From Canna indica (taxonomy: Eukaryota; Streptophyta; Magnoliopsida; Zingiberales; Cannaceae): a stretch of DNA of 64,000 nucleotides. Positions within the stretch are counted from its first letter, which is position 1; each line of letters starts with the position of its first letter. Location: assembly GCA_034359265.1 (NCBI GenBank), contig CP136891.1, positions 84,710,001 through 84,774,000 of the forward strand, given 5' to 3'. The translations under genes and the position numbers were made by a program. This document shows, piece by piece, positions 61,194 to 64,000 of the stretch. Below the pieces are notes generated by a model. The model saw only the letters and a list, made by a program, of their open reading frames with translations. It was not told where the DNA came from and did no database searches.

Positions 61194-62426
61194 AATGACA
61201 CACTAGAAGGGGGTGAATAGTGTGTTAACTAATTTAGTAGCCTAAATTAGATTTTAATCCTTTCTTGATTAGATAGGCTAAGCACGATATTTATAGCAAG
61301 CGAAAGCAATAAATATAAAGCAATAAGCACAAACAACTGACAATGCTAATACACGTATTTATAGTGGTTCAACCAACTGCATACTCCACTACCTTGGCTT
61401 CACACTAAGGATTTCTAACCAACTACTTTATAGAACTTGTGTTTCCTTTTGAATACAATTGAGGACACAATTCTTATCTCTTTGAGAACTCCTCAAATCT
61501 ATTTACCTAGGCAAAATACAAATCTACAAAGCTAACCCTAAGTATTTCTCTAGCACACCTAGCAAGCTATTACAGGTGAAACGGGTTTGAAATAAATCTT
61601 CAAATACAAAGAAAAAGAGCTGAGAATTGAAAAAAGGACTAATGCTCTTTTTCCCAAGCCTTCAAGCCTTCAACTCGACCAGAGATGAACTTGAATCGCA
61701 GCAGAGTTGAGGAACAAAACTAGGCGCTTCAGAAGGATGTTGACGAAAGAACAGGGCGCAGCAATTAATTCTTTTTGAAGGCTCAAATCACTTCTAGAAT
61801 GCTCAATTAAAAATGTGAGAAAATATTAAAGGAGTTAGATGAGGGATATTTATAACCTCTCAAAGAAACAAAAGCTAAACGGGCGAAAAACTAGCCGTTA
61901 CCGCCATTCGATCGCATGTCAGCCGACCGTTGGCTCAATGTCTCTGTGCGGTCGACCGACGGGTCGATCGATAGATGCGATTCCTGCGATCTGCAGTCCG
62001 GTCGACCAATTCGGTCGACCAATGCAGTGAAGCCATAAGCGCGACCTGCGATCTGCAATCCGGTCGGCCGATGTGCCTTCTGCCTATTTTTGGCCTCTGT
62101 CGGTCGACCGAAGTAGCCATTGCCAATTGTTGGCACTGTTCGGTCGACCGACTGGTCGGCCGAAATGGCTACTGCCATTTTTTAACTCCATTCGGTCGAC
62201 CGAACCTAGGCTGAACTTGATTTTTTCAGCCTTCTTCTTGCGCGCTTCGTTTCCGGGTTTTGACTTTCAATGAGCATCAACTTGGAGAGCTTTCCATGTG
62301 ATCTTTGAACTTGTCCAATACGTCTTTGGTGCATACGTCGAACTTTGAGATATTCCACGACGAACCCGAGAGCGACGATCAATGTCCTTCCGATTTTTTG
62401 ATTTCTTCTGATATTTTCGATCGAGG
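61194..62426. mobile_element. Unclassified repetitive insertion joining the AGO5 and UGT duplicate pieces
   Basis: This has no counterpart in the first copy of the block. It starts TGTTGGGTGAAATG and has AGAAGGGGGTGAATAG and TATAGTGGTTCAACC words, which I associate with dispersed plant repeats. A cluster of GGTCGACC palindromes lies at about 61950-62200. No terminal repeats, long open frame or target duplication was found, so its class (LTR remnant or other) is open. Confidence 0.45.
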
Positions 62427-62823
62427 ATAGGGTTTACCTGCTTCCTCCTTTCATCCATCTTCGATCCACTGCTTCTGCTTGCAGCACGTAATCAACATTC
62501 CATTTCCGTCTAATTTGCAGGTGACAGAAAGCTTGAAGAAGTACATGCGCGTCATCAAGATCGGGCCGTGCGTCCCACTCTCCGCCGCCTCCTACGGCGT
62601 GCCCTTCACAGAAGTGGCCGACGAAACCTGCATGCGGTGGCTCGACGGCAACCCCGCCGGCTCCACCGTCTACGTCTCCTTCGGGAGCATCGCGTCCCTG
62701 AGCACCGCGCAGATGTCGGAGCTCGCAGCCGGCCTCGAGGCCTCCGGCAAGCGCTTCCTGTGGGTGGTGCGCTCCGAGGAGAGAAATAAGCTCCCGCCGG
62801 AGTTCCTGCAGCGGCCGCCGACC
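62427..62823 (+). pseudogene. UGT74-like gene fragment
   Basis: Repeats UGT 55433-55824: the second part of intron 1, the acceptor AG and exon 2 from VTESLKKYMRV to EFLQRPP. There are a few substitutions, such as ACCAACATC to ATCAAGATC (Thr-Asn to Ile-Lys). It stops before the PSPG box, and the next bases jump to the hAT-like repeat, so no functional enzyme is possible. Confidence 0.95.
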
Positions 62824-63475
62824 TGATTAAAAACTCATTTTTTACTTAAAGGGTAAACCTGATTACCCGACCCGACCTGATTATACTTGATCGGGTTGAA
62901 TCGATATTTTTTTTTAAATTCGATCCCATCCAACCCGTACAGTGAATTGTCCACTTACTAATAGCTTATTAGTTAAATTTTTAGACATATTAGTATCATT
63001 TGCAAGTCAACATTGGAGCCCCATTGGAGCCCCACTGAATCGGAAGACGCGGAGACTTGCAATACCCGAGACTCGAGGCAAGAACATAACTCAAATGGTT
63101 AACTTACATTATTAAAAAAATATGTTGGCCCAGAGTTTTATAAACAGTTTGAAGCTTTATTAAAAATCAATATCAATTTGCCATTTTTCCAATTTAATTA
63201 TTAGATTTTAAAATATATTTATTATATATATTACCATCATTGATGATTAAATCTCTTTCTCTTGTTGATTAAATTATTTATATTTCATTTGCAATTCAAT
63301 TATATTAAATGCTACTTAAATGACATTAAAAATATATACAATAAAATAGTATGTATTAAAATAAAGGAAGAGTTATTTTTAATTGTTATTATTGTTGGAT
63401 ATTAAAGGAAAAGGAATACTATTTTACAAAGATCAAAAATTACAAGAGAATAAGAGATATAAATCCGAATAAAGG
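62824..63475 (+). repeat. Segmental duplicate of the UGT 3' flank (56916-57882)
   Basis: Starts inside the hAT-like element copy (ATTAAAAACTCATTTTTTAC), then matches the downstream flank through TTTTACAAAGATCAAAAATT. Two deletions relative to the original are evident: 55825-56915 and about 57115-57395. Confidence 0.92.
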
Positions 63476-64000
63476 TAGATTTATATATATATATAATGAA
63501 ATATAGGGCATTGTGACATAAAAGTTAATATTAAGAATCATCTAAAATTATCAATTTATATTTGGAACCATATAAATTTGAATTTGAATTAATACTGACA
63601 ATATTGTTGGACTGGATATTTTGTAGTCTCGAATGGAAATGGCAAGAAGTGTGAGGGTAAATTAATATGGAAGAAATTACCCTTTATGATTATTTGTTCA
63701 GAGTGAATTTAGCATTGTTAAGAATGAATCTATCTTCGTTAAGACTAAACCTAATATAAAAATGTTATAATATAAATTTAACGACTAAACCTAATATAAA
63801 AATGTTATAATATAAATTCACTCTTATTTTGAGTTTAGTCTTAACGATACTCGGTTCAATCTTAATAAGGCTATGTTCATTCAGCCGAGGGACTATAGGA
63901 ATTCCATTCCTATGGAGTCTTGGCTCAATCGATAGCTCAATAGATACAATAGAATAGGTCAACAAATGAGAGAAAGATTTATATAAAATTGTTTAATTCG
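63476..64000. other. AT-rich end of window
   Basis: No gene recognised. It carries a 40-bp tandem duplication (listed separately) inside an imperfect palindrome with GAGTGAATTTA near 63700 and AATTCACTC near 63815. Confidence 0.5.
63741..63820. repeat. Exact-period 40-bp tandem duplication
   Basis: 63741-63780 and 63781-63820 match with two mismatches (AAGACTAAACC / ACGACTAAACC at the start and TTA / TCA at the end). Confidence 0.95.

Noticed and set aside
62479..62826. Functional second UGT gene
   Set aside because: The fragment starts in the intron, has no first exon, stops before the PSPG box and runs straight into repeat DNA.

Overview
This window is nuclear DNA of a flowering plant. 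The protein-coding genes are split by many GT-AG introns and encode plant-specific families: a plastid MRS2/CorA Mg2+ transporter, plastid threonine deaminase, an AGO5-clade Argonaute, a UGT74-like glucosyltransferase and a CHUP1-like protein. The spaces between genes hold plant DNA transposons. GC-rich first exons and strong GC3 in the glucosyltransferase suggest a monocot, but that is inference and the species is not identified. No bacterial genes, tRNA or rRNA genes or CRISPR arrays were seen.

Layout. 1-10.5 kb: three minus-strand genes: MRS2-11/MGT10-like (5' part only), NRPB8 (Pol I/II/III subunit RPABC3) and a GDSL esterase/lipase. 10.5-12.2 kb: a hAT element with an 8-bp target duplication, carrying a nested long-inverted-repeat MITE. 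12.8-19.8 kb: a nine-exon threonine deaminase (minus) whose introns carry a LINE relic and a Mutator-type MITE, both with visible target duplications. 19.8-27 kb: a MITE-rich gap with several fold-back elements, one family present twice in opposite orientation. 27.2-28.9 kb: a CHUP1-like coiled-coil gene (minus). 28.9-33.3 kb: AT-rich gap. 33.3-39.7 kb: an intact 22-exon AGO5-like Argonaute (plus). 41.3-51.5 kb: a transposon nest in which a LINE is interrupted by a 5'-truncated CACTA element (A), followed by a second CACTA element of the same family (B) in the opposite orientation. A and B have lost complementary parts of the transposase. 51.5-54.7 kb: AT-rich repeats with a perfect 23-bp hairpin. 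54.8-56.4 kb: a two-exon UGT74-like gene (plus) with an unusual hydrophobic C-terminus and a 222-bp hairpin just after its stop. 57.9-63.5 kb: a decayed second copy of the AGO5-UGT block, holding the last AGO5 exon and a piece of the UGT in the same order and orientation, and interrupted by a third CACTA element (C) with an exact 3-bp target duplication.

The genes do not form one pathway; plant neighbours are normally independent. The strongest structural story is a tandem duplication of about 18 kb (AGO5 3' end to UGT), later eroded by deletion and transposons. Exon coordinates were worked out by hand from splice sites, reading frame and remembered family sequences, without alignment software. 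Family names rest on motif recognition.
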